This document shows, piece by piece, positions 10,701 to 25,000 of a DNA stretch of 64,000 nt. The position numbers and the translations under genes were made by a program. Source of the DNA: Chondrilla cf. caribensis (lineage: Eukaryota; Porifera; Demospongiae; Chondrillida; Chondrillidae). The notes under the pieces were generated by a model. That model ran no database searches. It was not told where the DNA came from and saw nothing but the letters and a program-made list of their open reading frames with translations. The DNA is taken from assembly GCA_964020155.1 (NCBI GenBank), contig OZ026566.1, positions 2,234,289 to 2,298,288 on the forward strand. Direction: 5' to 3'. Each line of letters starts with the position of its first letter. The first letter of the stretch is position 1.

Positions 10701-13700
10701 ATGCCTAGACTTAATTGCATTAGACCTACAAATTAGAATTTGGGTAATTTGCACCTAGTGCACAATTCACTAGCCTGTTAAATGAAATGTGTCCAATTTC
10801 AATTTGTCCATGCAACCGGAAGGAGACACAAAGGTGCTACTAGGTGATGTGGGTGATCATGTGTGGTCAACTGTGGTTTACATGAAATGGACTAACAGGA
10901 CACTTATACATATACATTTCCTATTCTCACTGTCCATTACTGTGACAACACTTGAAACAATGAAGACTGAATATTTGACATCATTCCATTTCTTATTCTT
11001 GATTAGATTAACTATTCCAATTAGTTTTACTCTATATATGTACCTAATGAGTATTCTAGTAGCCTGGTAGCCAATTCAGAAGGTCCAGCCAATAATAATA
11101 TGACACACGTTAGTTGGATCAATTGGCCACCACAGAAATCCCATTATTACACCAGGTAGTGATAAATTTTGCAAAGGTCCTACAGTTTGAGAAATAGTAG
11201 TAGTATGTAGTGATGATTCATTAACTTCCAATTGTTATAATATGTAGGTTGTGAATGTCCCACTGTGCACAATGAATATTACAGTAGGAGTAAGTGCATT
11301 TTACACCAGAAAAAATACATTGCTGCACTTCATTGGTGGATCGGCTACATTTGCAATAGTGGATATTATCGTTTGGGCAGTAGCAGCGGATACTGTCAGT
11401 CTGATGGCTCCTGGTCAACAAGTCCTCCAACTTGTGTGCGAAGTTAGCTCATTTAACCATGACTTGATTTTCAAAATGATATACTGTTTACCAATATTGT
11501 GTCTGTATATTTTGTAGTTGTTCCATGTCAGTGTCCAACTGCCCCAGCTAATGGTACAACATCCTCATGCTCTGGAACAGTACGACCTGGTACAAAGCTC
11601 TATTACACCTGTGATAGTGGTTATTATCGAGAAGGAACTAGTTATGGGACATGTTTACCTTATGGTAATTGGACTGAACCCCCAACCTGTAAAACAAGTA
11701 TGTTGCTGCAATAACTATTATGATAATTGCAAAAAAATGTTTCTCATACAAACTCTTGCAAATGTATGCAGCTAAACCCTGTATCTGCCCATCATCACCG
11801 ACCAATGGTTTTACAAGCTGTAATGGATCTCATCTTGCTGGTGCTGGCAGCAGAGTGGCTTACTCCTGTAAACATGGCTACGTCCTATCAGGAAGTAGAT
11901 ATTTGACTTGTCAACCAAATGGCACTTGGAATGGAACAGTCCCAACTTGTGTACAAGGTGAAATATTTATACTTAGCATGCAATTGCAATAGTATTATTG
12001 TGTCAATACAATGTTTCCCAGATAATCACTGCTACCTACTGAACTGCAAAATACACTGAATACTTCTGAGACAAATTCATGTGTAGTATAGCCATCTACA
12101 AATTCATCCACCTGCCTTTCAGACAAAAGTAGTACTTCACAATACTGACACTAGAATAGTATGATATACTGTATAGGCTACAAAAGATGACACCGCGCTC
12201 ATCTTACAGTATTCAAAATGCAATTAGTGTTCAAATGTACAAAACACACCAGAATTTTAGTATCTAACAATAATGATAGGACATGTTTACCTTATGGTAA
12301 TTGGACTGAGCCCCCAACCTGTAAAAGAACATAGTACCAAGTTGCACAGCAATGCCTTAACATTCATATGCCATTTTTACATTGAACTTTCAAAACTTAA
12401 CAATTGCGATAATAAATCATGTAAAGCTAAATTCATGGGTACCTACCAATGAGTTTAACTATACATGATCTGATTTGTACAGGAGCTAACATAAATAAGG
12501 GGAGCTAACATAAATAAGGAATGACTGTCTTTTTGCAGAGACAAGTGTGTATGCTAACAAAAATACCACACTCTTCTTCATGTGACAATGATAAAAAGGA
12601 GAATTGAACGTTGTTCTAAGTAACATAAACGTTAATGGGATGATAAACTGGGATCAACTTTGCTCGGCGTTTCATGTAATAGTATTTTCAAGTGACAGAT
12701 ATCTACACAGACATAGACATTACTACTATAATGGTTCTAAACACTTTCTATATTTAAGTTGCCTTTTTCTGCATAAAAATGATACATAAGCTAAGCTGTT
12801 GTATTAGAATTACAACTATATTATTGTAGGTTGCATATGCCCAACTGCTCCAATGAATGGATACACAAGATCTTGTAGTGGTACTGATCCTGTTGGATCA
12901 ACAGTACAATACCGCTGTCTCAGTGGATATGATCTAGTAGGTGATGCTGATAGTATATGTCTGAGCAATGGCAATTGGAGTGGAATCAAACCTACTTGTC
13001 AAAGGGGTGAGTGCACACCTGTTGTCATTTGCTAACTTCATAATAGTACATATATTGAATTTGTATCGATTGTCAATTGTGTGAAATTTGAATGGGTCGC
13101 AGTATTAACCATAGTATTAGAAATAATGCTGATGCACCTAATAGTATTACATGTACAATTTAGGAATTGAAACCAGATTAATGCATTTGGTGTATGCTAC
13201 ATGACAACACCTATATCAGGTGTGTAAGTGAAGTGAACACATGTATAAGCAATGCTGTGTTGGATTACTCATTGACAAGTTAAAAGATCAAATATAACCT
13301 TGTGTTAATGCAAAGCGTTTCATCTGTCATCTGAAGATGTGCAATATTCTAGAAGTAAAAAATAGCCTTGTATAAACCTATTAGTCATGTTTTTGGATTG
13401 AAAACCTGGAACCATTTGAAAACTGTTTCTGTACAGGAATTCTCCTTCTAAAGTACAGTGATCGATTCATTTATATGAATCATATTATTATAAATACAGG
13501 TTCGTGCAGAATAAGATTTACTGTGCAGCACATAAGCCTAAATGTACCTATGTCTACTTGGTTCAAACTATAGACACGTAACTATTAAGTTTCTTTACAT
13601 ACAAATGTTGTGCTCACATACAAAATTCATTCATAAGTACATAATACTTATTGCCATCATACTCATACCTGTACTTGTAGGAGTACGTATAGTATACATA

Positions 13701-16700
13701 CTCAAGCATATATGCATGTTACATGGCCAGGTACTTTTAAAGTATTATGAGAATAATAATATATATATTATGTATACGATGGGAGTTGATTTGAATTGAG
13801 AAGACGTTGGGATTTTCCTATCTCCTACCATGTTTATTTTTAGTCTATTGAAAATCGCGAAACAATAACTCCAACGTAAAACGATTTCTAGAGTTTCGTG
13901 CATGCTCGCACTGTAAGAGAATTATGCCTCTACGCCTCGATGGGAAAGTTAAGATTCACAGCCCTTTCAACGATCGCTGCAAAGGTTCAGGTCACCCCCC
14001 TGAACAGCCTAAAGTTATGATTGATGCAGACACTACCAGCAATCATTCTCCATCTTTGCCAACACCTTGGAACACCTCTCCAGCTTCAACCTTTGAGCCA
14101 GACTCACGTTATCCATTTAACCTGGGCCGATTTTCAGTGAGAGTTATCAAGAGGATTCCTAAGGCATCGAGAGCCTGCATGGCCGAGAAACTCACAGAAC
14201 TTCTCTCAGCCATTACCACTGCCAACGGCAAATCCTCCTGGGAGTGTCTTTTCCTCTTTTCTAGACGGTGCTTGATCGCCCCTAAGAGAGGAGGGCACAG
14301 ACAAAACTTGGCCTCCATTGGTCAACCAAGCCCTGGAGGATGAAGCTGATGCCCCTCTTCCACCTTTTTCTCAAGGTCAGTCATGCATCCATCGGCCCAA
14401 CGTCAAGAAAGATAGTTGTAGTAATCTGTCTGTCCATGTATCCACCAAACTCAAGGAGGGTGACTTCAGGGGGCTGTTCGTGTTGCAAGCTCTGCGGAAT
14501 CAATCTGCCATCCAGATCCCAGATCGCTGCTCCAGATTAAAGCTAAACACCCACCCTCGAATCCGAGCTCCTCCTTTTCACCTGCCCCTGTTTGCCATCA
14601 GCATCCAGAGATCTCGCCTTCCTCTGTTTGGAAGGCAGTTTTATCTTTTCCAGCATGCAGGCTCTGTAGGGGGCCCAGATGGTCTCCTACCACAGCACAT
14701 TAAGGATCTCTTGTCCCCTGCCATCGGGGAACCTGGTACTGCTTTCCTTTCCTTACCACCTGGGTTAACTTAATGACCTCTGGAGAGGTGCCTCCACTTG
14801 TATCACCCTATTTCTTTGGCACCAGCCTATTGGCCCTTAATAAGGTCGATGGAGGGGTCAGACCTATTGCCATAGGTTGTACACTACGTCGCTTGGCTGC
14901 CAAGTGTGCAGGAAACTCCATCTGTGAAGAAGCGGGTTCCCTACTGTTTCCCCTCCAACTAGGCTACGGGACCTGCTTGGGGACTGAGGGTGTTGTGCAT
15001 GCGGCCGGGTCCTACTTGTTGGACTTAGCACCTGATCATATAATGCTCAAGCTGGACTATCAGAATGCTCTTAATAGCATCAGAAGAGATGTTATCCTCA
15101 AGGAAACACTTGCAAAGCTGCCTCAAGTCTACTCCCTTGCTTACTCAGCATACTGTCATACATCCTTTCTCTTCTTTGGAGAAGATATTATCCTCTCATC
15201 CGAGGGCGTGCAACAGGGAGACCCCTTGGATCCCCTCCTTTTTTGCCTCGGGATTCACAACCTCATCTCTTCCCTCCAGTCTGAATTCCGTGCTTTTTAT
15301 TTAAATGATGGAACTCTGGGAGGCACAGTCAATAGTATCAAAGGAGATCTGTCATATCTAGTCCACTAGTCATCTCAGCTTGGCTTGACCTTAAATCAAT
15401 CAAAGTCTGAAGTCATCTGCCTTAATTGTGACACACTGAATGAGCTGACTTCAGATTTTCCCTGCCTGCGTTATATACTGATCCCAGCAATGCAGTCCTA
15501 TTGGGCTCACCCATTGGTGACATACAGTCCATTGACTCCATCCTCCAGTTCAAGATAGGACATCTAAAATTCATGGGAGAACACCTCCCCCTTCTGGAGG
15601 CCCATGATGCTCTATGCCTCCTCAGGCATGCTTTTTCTCTCCCAAAGCTCCTATATGTTCTCAGAAGTGCTCCTTGCTTTCTGTCTAGCGTGTTGGAGTC
15701 CTTTGACTTGACCCTCAATTAATTGACCAGTTAGGTTTGATACAAATGCTTAGTCAATTGAGCCACAAGAATTTTACAAGTAACTACGTATATGACTTTT
15801 AATGGATAGATTGTGTATGCACATCATTTATGTGCTTTTAAATTTAGGCATATGAGTTCGTATAATAATTTAAGAATATAATAGAGAGAATGAGGTCTCT
15901 TAGGAATTACATTGAAAAAGATAACAAGGCTAGGTTTAGAGACATTTTGATGGACAAAATATTTATTGACTATGTACATTGTGAACCCTTTTGAATTCTA
16001 ACTATACATGTGCATTCGTAAAATAAAAATGCAAGCTTTGTTCATTGGCAGAATATTACTCCTGCCTAAATTATTAGCACCAAAAGATATATAATATAAT
16101 ATATCATAATACAACCATACATGCACATAATAATATAATAAGTAACATAAATAATAATAATAAAGATGCTAACATATTAAAAATAGTGATAATAATAATA
16201 ATAATAGTATAGTATTGTTGATTTAGCATGCTGGCACCTGACCTTCTTGAATGGCCAGGTCAATGGACTCTACGGCTGTGATCGAGCAGTTTGGGGGGAA
16301 GATAGACCGTGAGCCACGGATGCACATGATGGCTGATCGTAGTAATGAATAATTCAATCGACATCTTAGCCAGTGTAGTGTTGAGCTGTAAGGCCTTCCT
16401 TGTTTTTCAGCCATGAGAGAAGCTATTCTCGCATAAACAGTAGTCGCGATGGTGCCCATTCCTCCAGCTGCTGAAAAAACTAGTGGAGAGAAGGAGCCAT
16501 GTTCTATTTCCCGCACACGTTCTTCATATGCCCTCTTCTTTTCCAATTCATTTTTCCGATAGCACTGGGCTGGGGTGGAGTTTCGATAGCAAGGTGCGTA
16601 TGGGTTGAACACCCTCACATCAAAGAATGCACTCTGTCTATCTCTCCCCCAAAAACTTTGTGCAACAATGTCGAGCCTGGCTCCATCTTCTCTGTTGGTA

Positions 16701-19700
16701 GTCTTGTGCAGAAATTGTTCACCGGTGGCGGGCTGCAAACTTGGCTCTATTCCGACACAATGGCAAACCCCACTCAGGAGGTCTGCTGTGATGTTACGGA
16801 TTTCATTGTGCCGGATGGTAGGAAATCCGCCTCTTGGGCAGCTAAGTGCATGCTCGATGGTAAATTGCTGGCCACAGACACAACGGGATGGTAGATGTAC
16901 TGGTTGCCAACCATAGCGCAGGCACAGAGCATCCCTGAAGGCCCCTCTATGCAGGGCAAAACCATGTTCAGAGATGGGTAATGCTGAAAGCCAACTTGAT
17001 GCACCTTTCTCCGAGCATACAGTTTGAGCTCTCTTCAGCTTTGTTGGTAGGTTTTCTTTTAGGTTGGTTGCTGTTTGTTCTTCATGTTGTCGGTTAAGTT
17101 TGTGTGCATCATTTCTCAATCTTGCTTGGGCTGCCATCACTTCAGGTGTATATGCCTCTGACTGATCTAAGATCAGGCATACAAGGGGGGTTGTGATCTT
17201 CTGACACGTGGAGTAGTGTAGCGTAGATTTTTTGCATGGATCAAGGATGCCAAGACCACCTAGTCGTGCTGGTAGTGCCAATAAATTCCTTTCGGTGTCG
17301 TTGAAAGCGTTTTGGCCAGTGAGATGTGGTAGGAAAACTCTCCGTATGGTCTCTTCAAGGGGTTTGATGAGCTCTGCAATGTTTGGAGTAGTTCTTGCTA
17401 GATATGTCCATCTGTTGGTTAGCCCATGTGTGAATGCCGCAAATGCTGCTAAATTATGGAGATTACAGTATATTGGCAGTCTGTAACTAACATTTTGCTA
17501 TTGCATGGACTAACTCATGCGAGTCAAAAAGCATGGCCCTTTATTTAATATATTATACATAAATTGTAAGTGTTACCCAACTGGCAAGATAACTCTTGTA
17601 TTTATAATGTAAAAACACACAATGAAGTCCATATCCCATTGCTGAATAATAATATTATATGGACCACTTTATTTCATAGATACACACTGTCTGTGCCCTT
17701 TGAAGCCCTCTAATGGAACCATACTGTCCAACTGTTCTGGATATCAGTCCTTCAGCTCCTATTTATACTTTTTCTGTGATCCTGGCTTTTACCAGTCTAG
17801 TGGTGATACCATCAGAAGGTGTTCACCTGGTGGTATATGGAGTGGAAGTGATCTAGTGTGTGAGAAAGGTCAGTTGTCAACAATTCTGTATACATAATAT
17901 GTCTAATGCATGTACAGTAACTTCTACTTTAATGACTAAAAACAGGTTATTTTCATACCCTTCAATAATTATTCAACAATTCTTGGACTTGATCTATTTC
18001 ATTATGGATCTCATCAAATTTGTTACCCTCAGTTCACCTTCAAAAACAAACAATCTAGCATAATCAGTAATATTTTAGGGCAAGATACAGGCTTAAATCG
18101 AAATTAGCCTATGAACAGATCATTGTCTATTATGATCATGAATTAAAAGCAGCTGGAATTAGGTCAGTTCTGACATGAACATGTTGTTACTCCACTACGT
18201 TTGTGCTGTTTCGATGCATTAAGTAGATTTATTCCATGAGATTTGGTATGAACAGGTCATGTTTATCGCTTTGACCTACAAATGTGGAAAAACAGCTGTA
18301 AATGTAGAAAGTGGTTAAATAATAATTCAAGGGTACATATATAAAATGACCTGACCAAATAAAATGTAAATACAGGAATCCAGGGGGATACCAGTCATAT
18401 GGTTGGTGTTACATAATCTCTTTATTTCTATAATTCTAGAAAACTATTGTCCCTGTCCTCCTGCTCCAACCAATGGATCAAGGAACTGTAGTGGAAGCAA
18501 TGAAGTGGCTGCTTATAGTCGATTGCATTATAAGTGTAACAGTGGATATCATGTTGTTGGTGATGAGTACAGAACATGTCATCCTAGTGGGGATTGGACC
18601 GGTACTACTCCAGTCTGTGCAAGAGGTAAATAACACCTTGAGAATGAAAATACTATTGAATCAGATATTAATAACAGTAGTGTGAAAGCTGCAGATGCAG
18701 AGTAAAATTACATTATTAAAAACATAAATACATGCAAATGATGCACATTCCAAAGGATATTATTTCATAATCCTATAATAATAATACCCTACTGCAACCT
18801 GACATATGACACTGTACATTGAAATATATAGTAAACCTTGAATAATATTGCATTCATCTTCACTGAGACCAGGAGCCCATTTGCCTCCCCCACAAATGTA
18901 CATTTTGTGGAGCTGAAGTAGATCAATATGACCCCATGGTCTTAGCTGTAAGAGCAAGGGCAACACCTTCAACACATAAGCCTTAATGAACTGATTAAAG
19001 ACACCAGGTCCTATACTCGGCACAGAATTTGTCACATCTTGATCCACTTGGAATAAGCCAATTGGATAGCAAACATCCTGATGGTGCATACATCATACCA
19101 CTGGAAGATTTATATACAAATATCAGTGTGGTATGTTACATGTCCTTACACTTTCACCTCTGCCCATGTCACTATTGCTTTTGATGAAGTGGGACTAGTT
19201 GCTGACCTGGCTGAGCAGCAGAAGAACCACAAATATGTGGATCTCATGGTCATCCACTATGTTATTCCTGTTGCAAGAGATTCTTGTTCATGCCCAAGTC
19301 CAAAAATTCAAAAGTCCTCGGAATGAGAAGTAGCATTGGGAACGGCGAGTCTAAGATCCAATCAGCAATGAAGTTGACTATGAACTTTGAGTGACTTTCA
19401 CACAAAGTATAGTAATTTACCCCCCACCAATGAACCTAAAATCAAAATAATTAAGTTATAAATCTGTCTTTGGTAGAAGATTAAGAAGCTCTATCAAACG
19501 TTATAAGATACATAATTAATACAATCGTAGCAGAGTTTGTAGCTTGTTAACTATGAGTGACATATACTTATTGCTTCACAGAAACATTGGTACAAAAGAT
19601 TTAATATACTTATATACAACATGGGAAATCTTAAATATAATGTATTTCATCATTCTGTATAATTGAAGTTACAGAATAGTTTAACTACATATAATATCAC

Positions 19701-21966
19701 CTATCAAAATTTAATACAACAGATTACAAAATGGTGTGTAATATTTTTGTAATATCTGTAGAATTTACCTGATATTATTTTGATCCCTCATGCAGATATT
19801 CAGTGCAGATGTCCACTTCCACCATCCTATGGACATACTAGTACATGCTCAGGTTATGTATCAGCCGGTTATGAAGTCAGTTATTATTGTAGTGATAACT
19901 ACAACTTAGCTGGAGACAAAAGAAGGATTTGTCAAGGAAATGGCACCTGGACAGGAAGTCATCCATCTTGTGTACAAGGTAATGAAACCAGTTAATGTAT
20001 ATAATTCCAATTTAAACTGCATTAATATGTACTTCTTATTTTTCTTTATAATTATGTATATTTCTCAACCAGGTTGTCTGTGTCCCCCTGCTCCTGTAAA
20101 TGGCTACACCAGCTCATGCTCTGTATATCTTACTTATGATAACTATGTTCATTACTACTGTGACAGCGGTTATCACTTATATGGAAACAATTCCAGACTC
20201 TGTCTGCCAAGCAAAACGTGGTCTGGAAGTGCTCCCATCTGCGTCAAAAGTGAGCTTATGTCTATTATGTTTAAATTTGGATATGTGAATTTATGAAAAC
20301 ATTTCCAACTTTTACATACATTGATTGTAATACATCTGTACAATAGTTTATGTTGATAGTGTGTTACAATAATTGGTTATAATTAAATCATTTCATAGTT
20401 CCTAACGTAAAATTAATTTCATTAATTTTACTTTTTGCTGTTTACTAAAATGCATTATTCTTACTCAGATTAGTGTACTTTATCACTGTGAATGATAGGA
20501 TTGTATTTCAGAGAATAATTAATATGTTCCCAGATCCTCCTCACCTGTATAGTTTGTATGTAAGCATGTCAAAACCTGTGATTGCCTCATGCACCCAACC
20601 CACCCAACAATTGAACAAAATCAAAGAATCCTTACAAATGCATTTTTTAATCTCAGGTACCCCATGTCAGTGTCCAACTGCCCCAGCAAATGGTAGGACA
20701 TCCTCATGCTTTGGAACAGCCAGTGTTGGTACACACCTTTATTACTATTGTAACAGTGGTTACCATCGGAAAGGAACTAGCTATAGTACATGTCTTCTTT
20801 TTGGCAATTGGAGTGAAGTAGCAACTTGTGTGAAAAGTAAGTGTGTTTTGTAATAATTGTTTTCGAGGCTCATAAATAGTATCTTAACATTGTTGATTGC
20901 ATCAGACTTCTATACTATATTTGGAATGGAGTTGCAATGTCATTCTGATGGCCGTTAGTGAATTATATTTTCATACAAATTTTGTGTCATAACATTTACT
21001 TGTGACCTTTCACTTATAACCAGACAATATCAAAAATATCAAAATGAATTAGCATAACACAGTCAGAGCAGAATATATAATGTATTCAATTTGCAAATGC
21101 ATAGTAATTTAGAGAACTGTACATGTGAATGTTACTTTAAAGAAAACATCCTACAATGTGTGTGCCCACTGTTTTTGCCAAATTGGCTGCCTTTCTACTC
21201 CTATGATTTTATGCACTTCTGAGCAAGGTTGCTTGCTGCAATAAAATTAATATAAGTTTCAGACAAATACAAGTCTAAATATGTTCTATTTAATGTACAG
21301 AGGTTTCCTGTATATACTTGTCAACTATGCAGTCAAACCTTGTCCCTGTCCCTCTCCACCCACCAATGGCTCCACAAACTGTAATGGATCTCATCTTGCT
21401 GGTACTGGGAGCAGAGTGACATACTCCTGTAACAGAGGTTACATCCTGTCAGGAAGTAGCTATAGGACATGTGACCCAAGCGGACTTTGGACAGGAATGG
21501 CTCCAAATTGTGTGAAAGGTATAGGTTTCCCAAGCTGTTTTCATTATATTGTTATTATTATTATTTGATATTAATGTGCTACATGCAAATTTGCACTAGG
21601 GTACTAGCCACCCCATGAAGCACAACACACATCAGAAAAAAAACTATAGAAAAACTATATTATATATTATATCCTGGCACAGAATTAAAACTTTGATTGA
21701 AAAAATTTGATTGTATGTATTACTATCATCTATGTATGTACGTATTACTCAGGCACATGCAGTTGTCCGCCTCATCCATCTAATGGATACACCAGTTCCT
21801 GTTCAAAAACAGCAAACAATGGCACAGAAATTAATTACTACTGTGATCAAGGATATATCCTGACAAGTGGAGATAGCCAAAGGATGTGTCTGCTTGGAGG
21901 AAACTGGACGGGAAGAGAACCAGTTTGTGAGAAAGGTATGTACAGGAATATATCCTGTGCAAGTGC

Positions 21967-22000
<34 letters not shown>

Positions 22001-25000
22001 TGCATGCATAAGTGCTAGCGTGCGTGCATGAAATTATATGCATGAGCTTCTTTATTGCCTGCTTGGTATGAGCAAAAGTAGTATGTACTAATGTGTAATG
22101 CTTATTATTACCTTTAATATTTAGGAAAATATAAACATTGAACACGCTAATATGTGAGATAATGTGGTGATATCATTGTATACTGTTAGGGCATTAATCT
22201 AGTTGCCATTTGTATTAAACTGAGATCAGTATCAGTAGATCATTGTTGATATATGGGAGGCTTGAAAAATGTTAACAAGTCCCTTGCACATGACACCACT
22301 GTGCTACACACTTCATTGCATGGGGTATGTATAATATTTAATATGACATATTCGTGATCATGTGAGATTCAAATAATACTGTTGAAATATGATTATAATT
22401 ACAATATTCCGAATTATAATATTATCAGAAATGGCAGTCAATCAATGTCCCTGTCCATCACCACCCATCAATGGCTCCACAAACTGTGAAGAATCTCATC
22501 TTGCTGATGCTGGTACAAATGTGACATACTCCTGTAACAGTGGTTATATCCTATCAGGAAATAGTTACAGGACATGTCAAGCAAGTGGTAATTGGACAGG
22601 AACAGCTCCAATATGTGTGAAAGGTGACTGAATGAAATTTGAAAAGTTGCTGTATCATTATCATCATCATGATGAAATCCCTTTAAAATTCCTCTTAAGG
22701 TTGCATTTGCCCATCTGCACCAGTTAATGGCTATATTGATGACTGTTCAGGGACAAAGCGTGTTGATTCCATCTTATCCTATCACTGTAACACTGGATAT
22801 TCAATTTTTAGCACCAACACTTCTAGGATTTGTCAGAGTGATGGAGAATGGTCGGAAACTTCCCCCAAGTGTGAGAAAGGTATGCATGTATGCAATACAT
22901 TAGATGTACCTATACGATAATCTATATATCATGTTTGTTTTCTGTACCCGTACATTTCCAACCAGACAACTGTCCATGCCCCTCCTCTCCTGTGAATGGC
23001 AACATAACCTCTTGTGTGGGATCAACCTTGGTTGGGAGCTACATCTACTACTACTGTGATAGAGGGTATGAACTTGTTGGAGACTTTAGTAGAATGTGTC
23101 AGATTGGAGCTACCTGGACAGGAAGTGCTCCTACATGTGAAAGGAGTGAGTACGAGTAGATGAGATATCTAAATTCACTATCATCCCTCTCTTGTATGAT
23201 ATTTCAGTGTGGGTTAATATCTTCTAATCCTGTGATTGGATTTTATAATAATTCAAACATTTATATAGGGGTTAAATTAATGAAAAGTAAGAAGGTTGGA
23301 GTTTAAAGTTTAAAGAATTGACAAGTGGGAAGTTATTATCAATAATCAAACTTGATAATTTATTTTAATTGTAGACATGCTCATTGACCCCCTACAAGCT
23401 CATACAACACAGTAATGTTCATTTGGGAATTCAAAGCTATGGCAATTTTGGTATATTTGTTCCTTGAAATATTGATCATAATTTAAACATAGAAATGTTC
23501 TTATTACTCACCAGATGAGTCCTGTCCCTGTCCTTCTGCTCCAACCAATGGATCAAGGAACTGTAGTGGAAGCAATGAAGTGGCTGCTTATAGTCGATTG
23601 CATTATAAGTGTAACAGTGGATATCATGTTGTTGGTGATGAGTACAGAACATGTCATCCTAGTGGGGATTGGACCGGTACTATTCCAGTCTGTGCAAGAG
23701 GTAAATAACAACCTGAGAATGAAAATACTATTGAATCAGGTATTAATAACAGTAGACTGAGTGTGAAAGCTGCAGATGTAGAGTAAAATTACATTATTAT
23801 AACATTTAATACAATGTCATGCAAATAATGTATGTTCAAAATGATATTACTTCATAATCCAAATATAATAATTCCCTACTGCAACTTGACATATACAGTA
23901 CATTGAAATAGTAAACTTTGAATGATACTGCATTCATCTTCACTGAGACCACAAGCCCCTTTGCCTCCCCCACAAATGTACATTTTGTGGAGCTGAAGTA
24001 GATCAATATGGCCTCATGGGCTTAGCTGTAAGAGCAAGGGCAACACCTTCAACACACAAGCCTTAATGAACTGATTAAAGACACCAGGTCCTATATTCAG
24101 CACAGATTTTGTCACATCTTGATCCACTTGGAATCCACCAATTGGATAGCAAACATCCTGATGGTGCATCCATCATACCACTGGAAGACTTATATACAAG
24201 TATCAGTGTGGTATGTGGCATGTCCTTACACTTTCGCCTCTGCCCATGTCACTCTTGCTTTTGATGAAGTGGGACTGGTTGCTGACCTGGCAGAGTAGCA
24301 CAAGAATCACAAATATGTGGATCACATGGTCATCCATTATGTTGTCCCTGTTGCAAGAGATTCTTGTTCATGCCCAAGTCCAAAAATTCAAAAGTCCTCC
24401 GAATGAGAAGTAGCATTGGAACAGCTGGTCTAAAATCCAATACACACGTGCACCAACAAACCTATACTCAAAGTAATTAAGTTATAAATTAGTCTTTGGT
24501 GGATAATAAGACGCTCCATCGAAAGTCATATGATACATAATTAATACAATTGTAGCAGAGTTTGTAGCTTGCTAACTATGAGTAACGTGTACTTATTGCT
24601 TCACAGACACATTGGTACAAGAGATTTAATAGACATATGTATATATAAGATGGGAAATCTTATATATAACGTATTTCATCATTCTGTATAATTGAAGTTA
24701 CAGAATAGTTTAACTACATATAATATCACCTATCAAAATTTAATACGACAGATTACAAAATTGTGTGTAATATTTTGTAATATCTGTAGAATTCACCTGA
24801 TATTATTTTGATTCCTCATGCAGATATTCAGTGCAGGTGTCCACTACCACCATCCTATGGACATACTAGTACATGCTCGGGTTATGTATCAGCTGGTTAT
24901 GAAGTCAGTTATTATTGTAGTGATAGCTACAACTTAGCTGGAGACAAGAAAAGAATTTGTCAAGGAAATGGCACCTGGACAGGAAGTCATCCATCTTGTG

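Larger units (their letters stand above)
18440..23145 (+). repeat. Block B of the three-copy CCP exon array
   Basis: Nine exons homologous in order to A1-A6, A7, A8 and A11 of gene 1, introns included. B joins block C near 23,300, at the point where block A continues to its TM exon. Blocks B and C share an insertion in their first intron that block A lacks. Confidence 0.85.

Noticed and set aside
13801..17480. LINE twin-priming as the cause of the inverted retroelement halves
   Set aside because: In twin priming the inverted 5' part lies upstream of the 3' part in the 3' part's own sense; here it lies downstream.
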